Assembly: GCA_021846065.1 (NCBI GenBank)
Contig: JAJZCP010000033.1
Coordinates: 1 to 10,078 of the forward strand
Origin: Acidobacteriota bacterium
Lineage (GTDB): Bacteria; Acidobacteriota; Terriglobia; Terriglobales; Acidobacteriaceae
Direction of reading: 5' to 3'
Length of the DNA: 10,078 bases
Below are positions 1 to 6,168 of the stretch, piece after piece. The notes under the pieces are model-generated. The model was given only the letters and a program-made list of their open reading frames with translations. It was not told the DNA's origin and made no database searches. Within the stretch, counting starts at the first letter, position 1, and each line of letters starts with the position of its first letter. Made by a program: the position numbers and the translations under genes.

Positions 1-280
1 GATCAGGTGCGCGCCGGTAGGGATGGCCGGAAAGAACCACCCGGCCCTTCTGGATGAGAAGGAACTGAACGCGAAGCTGGTCTTCGACATGGTCTACAAC
101 CCGGTCGAAACCCCGCTGCTCCGGATGGCGCGAGCCAAAGGACTGGCGGTGATTACAGGAGTCGAGATGTTTGTCCAGCAGGGGGCGGAGCAGTTTCAGC
201 TGTGGACAGGCAAACCGGCGCCACGGGAAGATATGTGGCGCGTTGTAACCCACGCTTTGCGCTCGCGCGCGGAAGGTTGA
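1..280 (+). CDS. aroE: Shikimate dehydrogenase, C-terminal part (5' end outside window)
   Basis: Partial gene; the reading frame is open from base 2 and stops with TGA at 278-280. Shikimate dehydrogenase reduces 3-dehydroshikimate to shikimate with NADPH in the cytosolic chorismate pathway. What is visible is the end of the NADP-binding domain and the C-terminal helices: a PVGM segment near the window edge, the family signature DMVYNP with the downstream TPLL, and the closing block GVEMFVQQGAEQF-LWTG, which matches the family's G-x2-M-L-x2-Q-x5-F-x3-TG helix. The ATG at 23 lies inside the conserved PVGM and is not a start. In some bacteria this domain is fused behind 3-dehydroquinate dehydratase; whether that holds here cannot be seen. 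The next gene begins 5 bases after the stop, so the two are probably co-transcribed. Confidence 0.9.
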   Translation, partial: IRCAPVGMAGKNHPALLDEKELNAKLVFDMVYNPVETPLLRMARAKGLAVITGVEMFVQQGAEQFQLWTGKPAPREDMWRVVTHALRSRAEG

Positions 281-285
281 GCCGT

Positions 286-813
286 ATGCTGAAGGTGCAT
301 TCGAGTCTGGAATCCAATGGAGAGCCGCAGGAGCGACGACTCGCTGCGCGGCGGGGCTGGCCCGTGAAAGAGAACCCCACACTGCGCCGTTTTATGCGAG
401 TCGCCGGTGGCATCCTGCCCTACCTGAGCTGGCTGATGCCCGTCGTAGACCGGCTCGTGCCACGGCGCGACGCGCTGACTCCCGGTCTTCGCGCTTTCAG
501 CGATGACCTGCGGAATGATCTGCGGAATGACCTCCGCAGCGACCTGCGAACCCATCTGGCCGCCGTGCAAGCGGCCCAGACCGACCTTGCGCCCGCAATC
601 GCCGAGCAGCAGGTCCGGCTGCAGAAACTGGAAGAGCACGCGGCCGAGCTGAACCACTCACTGACCAATCTTTCCGAGGACCAGCTGGACCTGGCCGATC
701 AGGTGCGCGCCATGGCGTCCTGGGTACGGAACGCCTCGGTGGCGGCGCTGTTCTTGCTGGTGCTGCTGTTTGTTCTCAAGCTGATACAAACCGTACACAT
801 TATGGGTCACTAG
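286..813 (+). CDS. Tail-anchored coiled-coil protein with DLR repeats, function unknown
   Basis: No family recognised. I chose ATG 286 (175 residues) over ATG 202 because it follows the aroE stop by 5 bases and has a GGAAGG ribosome-binding site at 271-276; starting at 202 would overlap aroE by 79 bases. The N-terminal 60 residues are basic, with a moderately hydrophobic stretch at about 38-58. Residues 73-88 are four tandem tetrads (DDLR, NDLR, NDLR, SDLR). They are followed by a charged, Leu-rich segment to about 145 that should form a long helix or coiled coil. Residues about 149-170 are strongly hydrophobic and leave only five residues after them, so the protein looks tail-anchored with its bulk in the cytosol. 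It has no signal peptide. A structural or membrane-scaffold role is possible, but nothing in the sequence shows it. Confidence 0.75.
   Translation: MLKVHSSLESNGEPQERRLAARRGWPVKENPTLRRFMRVAGGILPYLSWLMPVVDRLVPRRDALTPGLRAFSDDLRNDLRNDLRSDLRTHLAAVQAAQTDLAPAIAEQQVRLQKLEEHAAELNHSLTNLSEDQLDLADQVRAMASWVRNASVAALFLLVLLFVLKLIQTVHIMGH
502..549 (+). repeat. Four tandem 12-base units encoding (D/N/S)-D-L-R
   Basis: Four in-frame 12-base units at 502-513, 514-525, 526-537 and 538-549 encode DDLR, NDLR, NDLR and SDLR inside the coiled-coil gene. The units differ mainly at third codon positions and in the first codon, so this is a partly diverged expansion. Copy number could vary between strains. Confidence 0.8.
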
Positions 814-828
814 CCCGGCACCCGGGCT
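812..828 (+). terminator. GC-rich hairpin at the coiled-coil gene stop codon, weak terminator candidate
   Basis: Perfect inverted repeat AGCCCGG-CAC-CCGGGCT beginning inside the TAG stop codon (811-813). The stem is 7 bp with a 3-base loop. The sequence after it is not a T run, so intrinsic termination would be weak; it may instead protect the 3' end. The remaining bases to 1066 are GC-rich and hold no gene and no convincing promoter that I can see. CTTATAAG at 1006-1013 could be a -10 element but has no matching -35. Confidence 0.4.
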
Positions 829-1066
829 GTAATTCCTCCATCTCCGGCGCGGGCCTTCCCCAGGGCCCACGCGCGGCCTGTCGGCTGCCTGGCCGGCATT
901 TGCCTGTTTTCCCCTCCCGGGACTAGGATGGTCGCACGTTTGGTGCAGCCTGCTTCGGCGTGCCAAAACCCGCAACATTTCCCGAGACCAGTCGATCCAA
1001 GCAGTCTTATAAGAAAACTTTCAGCCTGACCCATGGAATTACGTCAGCGTGATGGAGTGACTCTGT

Positions 1067-1810
1067 ATGGCATGGTACGCGTATTGCATCGCAGAAAAAG
1101 CGTCGTTCCCGGAACTGGATCACCACCGCAAGCCGATTCCCATCCCATCAAAAGCCGGAGTCCTCGGCAACCAGGTCTTTCTCTACCCGGCCAGTGACTT
1201 CGCTGTAGTCGTCAGCCAGCATAACCCTGAAGAAAATCTCACCCAGAAATCTGCGGTCGATCACGCACGGGTCATCGCGGACTGCTTCCAGCAGGCGACC
1301 GTGCTTCCCTTCCGGTTTGGCACAATCTTTGCCGACGACGACGCACTGCGCCGCTCCGTTCGCAGCAATCAGCGGCAGTTTGCGGCGAACGTCGAACGGC
1401 TGCGCGGCAAGGCAGAGATGCATCTGAAGGTCGTGCTGGACGACGACGGACCGAACACGCCACGCTATGCGACCTCACCCTGCGCCGGGAAGGAATATCT
1501 CTCCCGCCTGCGTGAGACCGCAACCGTACAGCGCGATCGGCAGACGAAGGCGAAGGCTGTCTACGTCCAGATGCACCGGATGTTTGCGCCGCTCGAAGAA
1601 GAGATCACCTGCCGCCACACCGAGAAGGGCAAGATTCTGCTGGACATTGCCCATCTGATCGAACACGGCCATGTAGCCCGCTATCAGAACCGGTACTCCT
1701 GCGCCATGCAGTCGATGCGGGACTGCCAGATGGCGCTCTCCGGCCCCTGGCCGCCATATCACTTTATCCATCACCAGCAACGCAGCGTCGGCGCGATCGC
1801 GCACGCCTGA
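1067..1810 (+). CDS. GvpL/GvpF family gas-vesicle-associated protein (solitary)
   Basis: 247 residues, within the usual GvpF/GvpL range. ATG 1067 is preceded by GGAG at 1054-1057. Family marks are an N-terminal YAYCIA strand, the acidic-basic helix leading to LPFRFGTIF at residues 80-88, an ERLRGKAEMHLKV segment at about 110-122, and the C-terminal SGPWPPYHF motif at about 225-233. In gas-vesicle producers GvpF/L are accessory proteins that contact GvpA or take part in assembly. No gvpA, gvpN, gvpK or other gvp gene lies in this window: the upstream gene is a coiled-coil protein and the downstream one is pgsA. A direct role in gas vesicles is therefore unproven, and single GvpL/F proteins are known in bacteria that lack vesicles. 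The gene is closed by a strong terminator 20 bases after its stop and looks monocistronic. Confidence 0.85.
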   Translation: MAWYAYCIAEKASFPELDHHRKPIPIPSKAGVLGNQVFLYPASDFAVVVSQHNPEENLTQKSAVDHARVIADCFQQATVLPFRFGTIFADDDALRRSVRSNQRQFAANVERLRGKAEMHLKVVLDDDGPNTPRYATSPCAGKEYLSRLRETATVQRDRQTKAKAVYVQMHRMFAPLEEEITCRHTEKGKILLDIAHLIEHGHVARYQNRYSCAMQSMRDCQMALSGPWPPYHFIHHQQRSVGAIAHA

Positions 1811-1830
1811 TCCTGACCCGCAGCAAAAAA

Positions 1831-1869
1831 AGAAGCCCCGGTGGGACCCACGACCCGCCGGGGCTTTTT
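1831..1869. terminator. Strong rho-independent terminator, usable from both strands
   Basis: The stem AAGCCCCGG (1833-1841) pairs with CCGGGGCTT (1858-1866), and inner GGG/CCC pairing can extend it. On the plus strand it runs into TTTTT (1865-1869) and ends the GvpL/F transcript. An A-rich run (1825-1834) on the other side becomes a T-rich tail on the minus strand, so the same hairpin can terminate pgsA, which ends about 110 bases away. The stretch 1870-1981 holds nothing else recognisable. Confidence 0.9.
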
Positions 1870-1981
1870 ACGTGGGCCCCGCAAGGAGGAGACAGGAGAG
1901 ACGACTTCAAAGCCCACACTGAAATGGACGGAGCACGTCAGCAAAAGGTAGCAGCACGAAATGCGACTTTAGGAGCGGCCT

Positions 1982-2635
1982 CTACGAGAGGCGGTCGACC
2001 GAGGAGACGTTATTCTTGCGTCCCAGCACAAACGCCGCGCGACGGCGCGATGAGGCATCCGAGATGCGGTTCCAGAAGGCGGCGAAGTAGTCGATGGCGG
2101 AGACGATCGACACCAGCACCATAAAGTAAATCGCCGTCACGGCAATGACATGCACCGGCAGGATGAACCAGCCGAACCGCCAGACGTCCCACTTGTGATC
2201 AAGAACTGCGGCGACGACCGCGACGATCTGCGTGACCATCTTCAGCTTGCCCAGGTCGCTGGCCTGCAGCGTAAAGCCTTCTGAGGCAGCGATGGAGCGC
2301 AGACCGCTCACGAGAAACTCCCGCCCGATGACCAGCACCGCGATCCAGGCCGGCACAATCCGGGGGTTCAGCTCCACGAGCGCGATGAAGGCAGCCGTCA
2401 CCATCAGCTTGTCGGCGAGCGGGTCCAGCAGCATCCCCATGGTGGTGATCTGCCCGCGCCGCCGCGCCAGGTAGCCGTCGACTCCGTCCGTGATGGAGGC
2501 CAGGATGAACAGCAGGGAGGCAAAAATCTCCTGCTCCCCATAAAACGCATGCAGCGGGCAACTGCGCGACAGCAGCCAGATGAGCAGCGGGACGCAGGCG
2601 ATGCGGCTGAGCGTGATGGAGTTGGGCAGGTTCAC
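1982..2635 (-). CDS. pgsA: CDP-diacylglycerol--glycerol-3-phosphate 3-phosphatidyltransferase
   Basis: 217 residues with a GTG start at 2635, chosen because the following MNLPNSITLSRI matches the family N-terminus; no strong ribosome-binding site is visible. The enzyme joins CDP-diacylglycerol and glycerol-3-phosphate into phosphatidylglycerophosphate, the committed step to phosphatidylglycerol and cardiolipin, in the inner membrane. The CDP-alcohol phosphatidyltransferase motif is complete: D50, D53-G54, A57-R58, G67, D71 and D75, with the usual spacing. Several hydrophobic segments (about 10-25, 36-48, 78-110, 133-190) fit a six-helix membrane enzyme. The C-terminus is a polar basic tail of about 25 residues. 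It lies 112 bases downstream of the YpdA-like gene on the same strand and may be read with it. Confidence 0.93.
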   Translation of the reverse strand: MNLPNSITLSRIACVPLLIWLLSRSCPLHAFYGEQEIFASLLFILASITDGVDGYLARRRGQITTMGMLLDPLADKLMVTAAFIALVELNPRIVPAWIAVLVIGREFLVSGLRSIAASEGFTLQASDLGKLKMVTQIVAVVAAVLDHKWDVWRFGWFILPVHVIAVTAIYFMVLVSIVSAIDYFAAFWNRISDASSRRRAAFVLGRKNNVSSVDRLS

Positions 2636-2718
2636 CGGCAGTCCACGACCAGAGAAACAGCGGCCCGGGGAACAGGTCGAAGGAAACCGGGGGCCTTTTC
2701 TGCATTATGCACCACTGG

Positions 2719-2733
2719 CTGCCGCTTCGGCAG
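2719..2733. other. Short perfect hairpin between the ypdA-like gene and pgsA
   Basis: CTGCCG-CTT-CGGCAG, a 6-bp stem with a 3-base loop, lies 15 bases beyond the ypdA-like stop on the minus strand. No T run follows on either strand. Next to it, 2701-2711 (TGCATTATGCA) is an odd-centred palindrome. The pair could be an attenuating or processing site between the two minus-strand genes, but the evidence is only symmetry. Confidence 0.3.
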
Positions 2734-2747
2734 TGTTTCGGGCGGTC

Positions 2748-3773
2748 CTACGGGCGGCTGGATGCTGCCTCCGGCGCCAGCGCGCGGTGCAGTCCGGCGG
2801 CAATCTGGGCGCCGTGGAAGCGGCCGTTCTCGATGAAGATCTCGTTCGTCCGGGCTCCGGCAACGATCACGCCGGCCAGGTAAATGCCCGGAACATTGCT
2901 CTCGAGCGTGGCCGGGTCGTAGACCGGCGTCTGGTCCGGCCCCTCCAGCCGCACACCCAGGGATTGCAAAAATGTGAAATCCGGGTGGTAGCCCGTCAGT
3001 GCAAAGACAAAATCGTTGGGGATTGTCTCCAATCCCCCGGGCGTACGCAAGGTAACTGTGTCCTCGGTGATCTGCTCCACCACGCTGTTGAAGTGGCCGT
3101 GAATCTGGTCATGCTTGATGCGGTTTTCGATATCCGGCAGAATCCAGTATTTGACGTGCCGGTGCATGCCAGGCCCGCGATGCACCAGCGTCACCCGCGC
3201 GCCATGCCGCCACAGATCCAGCGCGGCGATGGCCGCGGAGTTTTTGCCGCCGATCACCAGCACATCCTGGTCGAAGTATGGATGCGGATCCTGATAGTAA
3301 TGAAAAACCTTTGGCAGCTCTTCGCCGGGAATGTTCAGGTAGTTCGGCAGATCGTAGTAGCCGGTCGCAATCACCAGTGCCCGCGCCGCGTAGACGACCG
3401 GCCGCTGGGCGCGGTCCGTGCAGTGCACGCGAAAGGCTCCGGCCGAGCCCTCAACCCGCTGGACCACCTGGTATTGCCGCACGTTCAGCTTGTAATGCTC
3501 GGCCACCTTGCGGTAATACTCCAGCGCCTCCTGGCGATTCGGCTTCTGGTTCGGGCTGCTGAAGGGGATGCGGCCGATTTCGAGCAGCTCCGGCGTGGTG
3601 AAAAACGTCATATTCGACGGGTAATGAAAGAGCGAGTTGCAGAGGCAGCCCTTGTCCACCAGCGCGACGGAGAAGCCGGCGTTCTGCGCGTCAATGGCGC
3701 AGGCCAGACCAGTGGGTCCAGCGCCGATGACAAGGACATCGAAAGTGCCAGCGTGGGCTGCATGGTAAGACAT
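2748..3773 (-). CDS. ypdA: YpdA-like FAD/NAD(P) oxidoreductase (putative bacillithiol disulfide reductase family)
   Basis: 341 residues from ATG 3773. The frame is open upstream to 3845, but family members begin a few residues before the FAD motif, so the extra 24 residues were rejected. The Rossmann FAD motif GAGPTG is at 17-22, a family-typical segment with YPSNMTFFTTPELLEIG is at about 51-67, ATGYY at about 136-140, the second dinucleotide motif GGKNSA at 175-180, and the closing IENGRFHG at about 314-321. This is the thioredoxin-reductase-like fold without its CxxC. Firmicute YpdA reduces bacillithiol disulfide with NADPH, keeping the cytosolic thiol pool reduced. Here the position of the functional Cys14 of Staphylococcus YpdA is Thr21; C25 lies four residues on. 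The substrate is therefore less sure than the family. Confidence 0.88.
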   Translation of the reverse strand: MSYHAAHAGTFDVLVIGAGPTGLACAIDAQNAGFSVALVDKGCLCNSLFHYPSNMTFFTTPELLEIGRIPFSSPNQKPNRQEALEYYRKVAEHYKLNVRQYQVVQRVEGSAGAFRVHCTDRAQRPVVYAARALVIATGYYDLPNYLNIPGEELPKVFHYYQDPHPYFDQDVLVIGGKNSAAIAALDLWRHGARVTLVHRGPGMHRHVKYWILPDIENRIKHDQIHGHFNSVVEQITEDTVTLRTPGGLETIPNDFVFALTGYHPDFTFLQSLGVRLEGPDQTPVYDPATLESNVPGIYLAGVIVAGARTNEIFIENGRFHGAQIAAGLHRALAPEAASSRP

Positions 3774-3843
3774 GCTTTTATTTAAGCATTCCGGTGTATG
3801 GGAACGGGTGGCGAGGAAGCGCCAGCGGCCAGTTCCGTTGCGC

Positions 3844-3871
3844 ATTATTCCCGTATCGCTATGCTATACAA
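3844..3871 (-). promoter_or_regulatory. Candidate divergent promoter for the ypdA-like gene
   Basis: On the minus strand TTGTAT (plus 3866-3871) and AATAAT (plus 3844-3849) are separated by 16 bases. This is a fair -35/-10 pair reading toward the ypdA-like start at 3773, leaving a leader of roughly 60 bases. The HigA-like dyad fills the spacer. It is a weak match seen by eye only. Confidence 0.3.
3853..3869. promoter_or_regulatory. Imperfect 17-bp dyad, likely HigA operator
   Basis: GTATCGCTATGCTATAC has the symmetric skeleton GTAT-n-GC-nnn-GC-n-ATAC centred 18 bases before the higB start. HigA-type antitoxins autorepress by binding dyads that overlap their own promoter, and this one covers the -10 element. 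The assignment rests on position and symmetry. Confidence 0.5.
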
Positions 3872-3872
3872 T
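3862..3872 (+). promoter_or_regulatory. Extended -10 element of the higBA promoter
   Basis: TGC-TATACA (3862-3870) is an extended -10; the overlapping TACAAT (3867-3872) is an alternative. No good -35 lies 16-18 bases upstream, as expected for an extended -10 promoter. Transcription would start at about 3877-3880, on or next to the GTG start of higB at 3879. There is no Shine-Dalgarno sequence there, so the message may be leaderless. Confidence 0.45.
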
Positions 3873-3878
3873 TAGCTG

Positions 3879-4157
3879 GTGATCCGGAGCTTTGCCCACA
3901 AAGGTCTGCAGAAATTTTTCTGCACAGGAACGACGGCTGGCATCCAGGCAAAGCACGCCAAACGGCTGCGGCTGCAACTGGGCATGTTAGATGTTGCACG
4001 AAGACCGGAGGATATGAAGGCACAGGGCTGGCACCTTCATTCATTGCGGGGAACCCTTCACGGATTCTGAGCCGTGACGGTCAGCGCAAACTGGCGTATC
4101 ACCTTCAGCTTCGACGGTGAAGACGCGATTCTGGTCGATTATCAGGACTACCACTGA
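3879..4157 (+). pseudogene. higB: HigB/RelE-family mRNA-interferase toxin, interrupted by an in-frame TGA
   Basis: Reading from GTG 3879 gives the HigB N-terminus (MIRSFAHKGL, then GIQAKHAKRLRLQL at about 21-34, then LHSLRGTLHGF at 53-63). It then hits TGA at 4068-4070, codon 64, where HigB proteins normally have Trp after GF. The same frame continues without any shift through AVTVSANWRITF to VDYQDYH and a second TGA at 4155-4157. Full length would be 92 codons, the usual family size. HigB is a ribosome-dependent mRNase held silent by HigA. By the numbering of Proteus HigB, residues H54, R73, D90, Y91 and H92 are all encoded, but the last four lie beyond the stop, so a terminated product should be inactive. 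Other genes here use TGG for Trp and TGA as stop, which argues against recoding. A sequencing error or readthrough cannot be excluded. Confidence 0.85.
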
Positions 4158-4169
4158 AAGGGGCTATCC

Positions 4170-4466
4170 ATGCGCATGCACAACCCTCCGCATCCCGGGG
4201 AGGTGATTCGCGAATATCTTGGGGATATGACTGTTTCGACCGCTGCCGAACATCTCGGTGTAGGACGGGTGACGCTATCGCGCGTGCTGAACGGTAAGGC
4301 TGCCGTGTCCGCGGAGATGGCACTGCGGCTGGCCGCAGCCTTTGGCACCTCTTCGCCGGAGGTATGGTTGGGCATGCAGGCGCGGTACGACCTATGGCGC
4401 CTGCAGCAGCACTCCAAAATCAGCGTCAAACTGCTCCCGCATCTGCAGGAACCACGAGCCTCCTGA
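4170..4466 (+). CDS. higA: HigA-family XRE antitoxin
   Basis: 98 residues; ATG 4170 has AAAGGGG at 4157-4163 and follows the higB end by 12 bases, the standard toxin-first HigBA order. The family opening [15 protein letters not shown] is present. A helix-turn-helix of the XRE/Cro type lies at about residues 22-43 ([19 protein letters not shown]), followed by the conserved [28 protein letters not shown] helices. HigA binds and neutralises HigB and represses its own promoter. The reading frame is intact with all conserved blocks although the partner toxin is broken, so it may persist as a repressor or as an antitoxin against related HigB proteins elsewhere. Its stop lies 29 bases from the convergent fumarase stop, with no terminator visible between them. 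Confidence 0.92.
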   Translation: MRMHNPPHPGEVIREYLGDMTVSTAAEHLGVGRVTLSRVLNGKAAVSAEMALRLAAAFGTSSPEVWLGMQARYDLWRLQQHSKISVKLLPHLQEPRAS

Positions 4467-4495
4467 CAGGCCGTCGCATTATCCCTCGCTGCAGA

Positions 4496-6010
4496 CTACT
4501 GCAGAATCGGAATTCCGGCGATTCTTGCCTGCCACTCCTTCGGACCGGTGTGGTGCACGGAGTTGCCGCGGCTATCGACTGCCACGGTCACCGGCATCTC
4601 ATGCACTTCAAACTCGTAGATGGCCTCCATGCCCAGATCCTCAAACGCCAGCACGCGGCTCTTGCGAATGGCCTTGGACACCAGATAGGCCGCGCCGCCG
4701 ACAGCCATCAGATACACCGCCTTGTGATCGCGGATCGCTTCAATCGCCTCTGACCCGCGCTCGGCCTTCCCCACCATGCCCAGCAGGCCGGTCTCAGCCA
4801 GCATCTGGCGCGTGAAGCGGTCCATGCGGGTGGCCGTTGTGGGGCCTGCCGGACCAACGACTTCCTCGCGCACTGGATCCACCGGGCCCACGTAGTAGAT
4901 AAAGCGATTGGTAAAGTCGACGGGCATGCGTTCGCCGCGGTGCAGCATATCGGTCATGCGCTTGTGCGCGGCGTCGCGGCCGGTCAGCAGCTTGCCAGAG
5001 AGCAGCAGTACTTCGCCGGGCTTCCACGTGGCCACCTCTTCGCGGGTGACAGCATCCATGTTGACGCGGCGCGCCTGCGACACGTCATAGGTCAGCTTGG
5101 GCCAGTGCTCGAGCGACGGCGGCTCCAGCGTCGCCGGACCGCGGCCATCCAGCACAAAGTGCGCATGCCGCGTGGCAGCACAGTTCGGAATCATGGCAAC
5201 CGGCAGGTTGGCTGCGTGGGTTGGGTAGTCCAGAATCTTTACGTCCAGCACCGTAGTCAGTCCACCCAGGCCCTGCGCGCCGATGCCCAGCCGGTTTACC
5301 TTGTCATAGATTTCAACGCGCAGCTCCTCCAGGCGGTTGGCGGGCCCGCGCGCCAGCAGGTCCGGCATATCGATCGGCTCCATCAGCGCTTCTTTCGCCA
5401 GCAGCATGGCCTTCTCCGCCGTGCCGCCGATGCCGATGCCCAGCATGCCTGGCGGGCACCAGCCCGCGCCCATAGTGGGAACGGTCTTGATGACCCAATC
5501 GACGATCGAATCCGATGGATTCAGCATGACAAACTTCGACTTCGCCTCTGACCCGCCGCCCTTGGCCGCGACGATCACCTCCACCGTATCGCCATGGACC
5601 AGCGTGGTATTGATGACTGCGGGCGTGTTGTCGCGCGTGTTCTTGCGCTTGCCCGCCGGGTCCGCCAGCACGGAGGCGCGCAGCACGTTGTGCGGATGCG
5701 TATAGGCGCGCCGCACGCCTTCGTTTACCATCTCCTCCACGGTTTTGTCGGTGCGGTCCCAGCGCACGTCCATCCCGATCTTCACAAACACGGTCACGAT
5801 GCCCGTGTCCTGACAGATGGGGCGATGCCCTTCCGCACACATGCGGCTATTGATCAGGATTTGCGCCATCGCGTCCTTCGCCGCCGGCGATTGCTCCTTC
5901 TCGTACGCGCGCGCCAGGTTGGTGATGTAGTCGACGGGATGGTAGTAGGAGATGTACTGCAACGCGTCCGCGACGCTGTCGATCAGGTCCTGCTGGCGGA
6001 TGGTAGCCAT
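4496..6010 (-). CDS. fumA: Class I (4Fe-4S) fumarate hydratase, single-chain
   Basis: 504 residues from ATG 6010, with AGGA about 9 bases upstream. It interconverts fumarate and malate in the cytosolic TCA cycle using an oxygen-sensitive [4Fe-4S] cluster. The three cluster cysteines are visible: C66 in ICQDTG, C185 in GWCPPG and C277 in PNCAATRH. Also present are KGGGSEAKS at 150-158, SGKLLTGRDAAHKR at 338-351 and GPTTATRMD at 389-397, whose Thr and Arg match the substrate site of class I fumarases. The N-terminal alpha domain (to about 290) and C-terminal beta domain (from about 325) are fused, as in E. coli FumA/FumB and unlike the two-subunit form; the protein is about 45 residues shorter than FumA. 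A tartrate dehydratase-like role is possible but less likely for a fused protein. It looks monocistronic. Confidence 0.93.
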   Translation of the reverse strand: MATIRQQDLIDSVADALQYISYYHPVDYITNLARAYEKEQSPAAKDAMAQILINSRMCAEGHRPICQDTGIVTVFVKIGMDVRWDRTDKTVEEMVNEGVRRAYTHPHNVLRASVLADPAGKRKNTRDNTPAVINTTLVHGDTVEVIVAAKGGGSEAKSKFVMLNPSDSIVDWVIKTVPTMGAGWCPPGMLGIGIGGTAEKAMLLAKEALMEPIDMPDLLARGPANRLEELRVEIYDKVNRLGIGAQGLGGLTTVLDVKILDYPTHAANLPVAMIPNCAATRHAHFVLDGRGPATLEPPSLEHWPKLTYDVSQARRVNMDAVTREEVATWKPGEVLLLSGKLLTGRDAAHKRMTDMLHRGERMPVDFTNRFIYYVGPVDPVREEVVGPAGPTTATRMDRFTRQMLAETGLLGMVGKAERGSEAIEAIRDHKAVYLMAVGGAAYLVSKAIRKSRVLAFEDLGMEAIYEFEVHEMPVTVAVDSRGNSVHHTGPKEWQARIAGIPILQ

Positions 6011-6168
6011 TTCAGAGGTTCCTCATAAAGCTCGAACCTTTCAGTTTACGGCGGTGTCCGCAAAAATCTCTTTCCCGCACCCGGAAAACTGACAGGCCGC
6101 TCCGACTTCTGATAGGGTTGGGGTGAATTTTTCGCGCGGGGGCGTTTCGCATTCGAAGGAGGTATGCC

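Noticed and set aside
202..285. 28-codon N-terminal extension of the coiled-coil protein
   Set aside because: It overlaps aroE by 79 bases and lacks a ribosome-binding site, whereas ATG 286 has GGAAGG at a good distance.
1067..1810. Part of a gas-vesicle operon
   Set aside because: No gvpA or other vesicle gene is adjacent, and a terminator follows directly.
2580..3785. 401-codon open frame on the plus strand
   Set aside because: It lies antisense to the YpdA-like gene and the start of pgsA; its protein has no recognisable domain and follows from the GC-rich codon pattern of the real genes.
4068..4070. TGA as selenocysteine or as a Trp codon
   Set aside because: The aligned residue is Trp, not Cys; no selenocysteine-type hairpin was noticed after it; TGA ends other genes here (aroE, the GvpL/F gene, higA), so the genetic code looks standard.
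4074..4157. Reinitiation at GTG 4074 to give a separate C-terminal HigB fragment
   Set aside because: It would make only 27 residues with no ribosome-binding site; a broken higB is the simpler reading.
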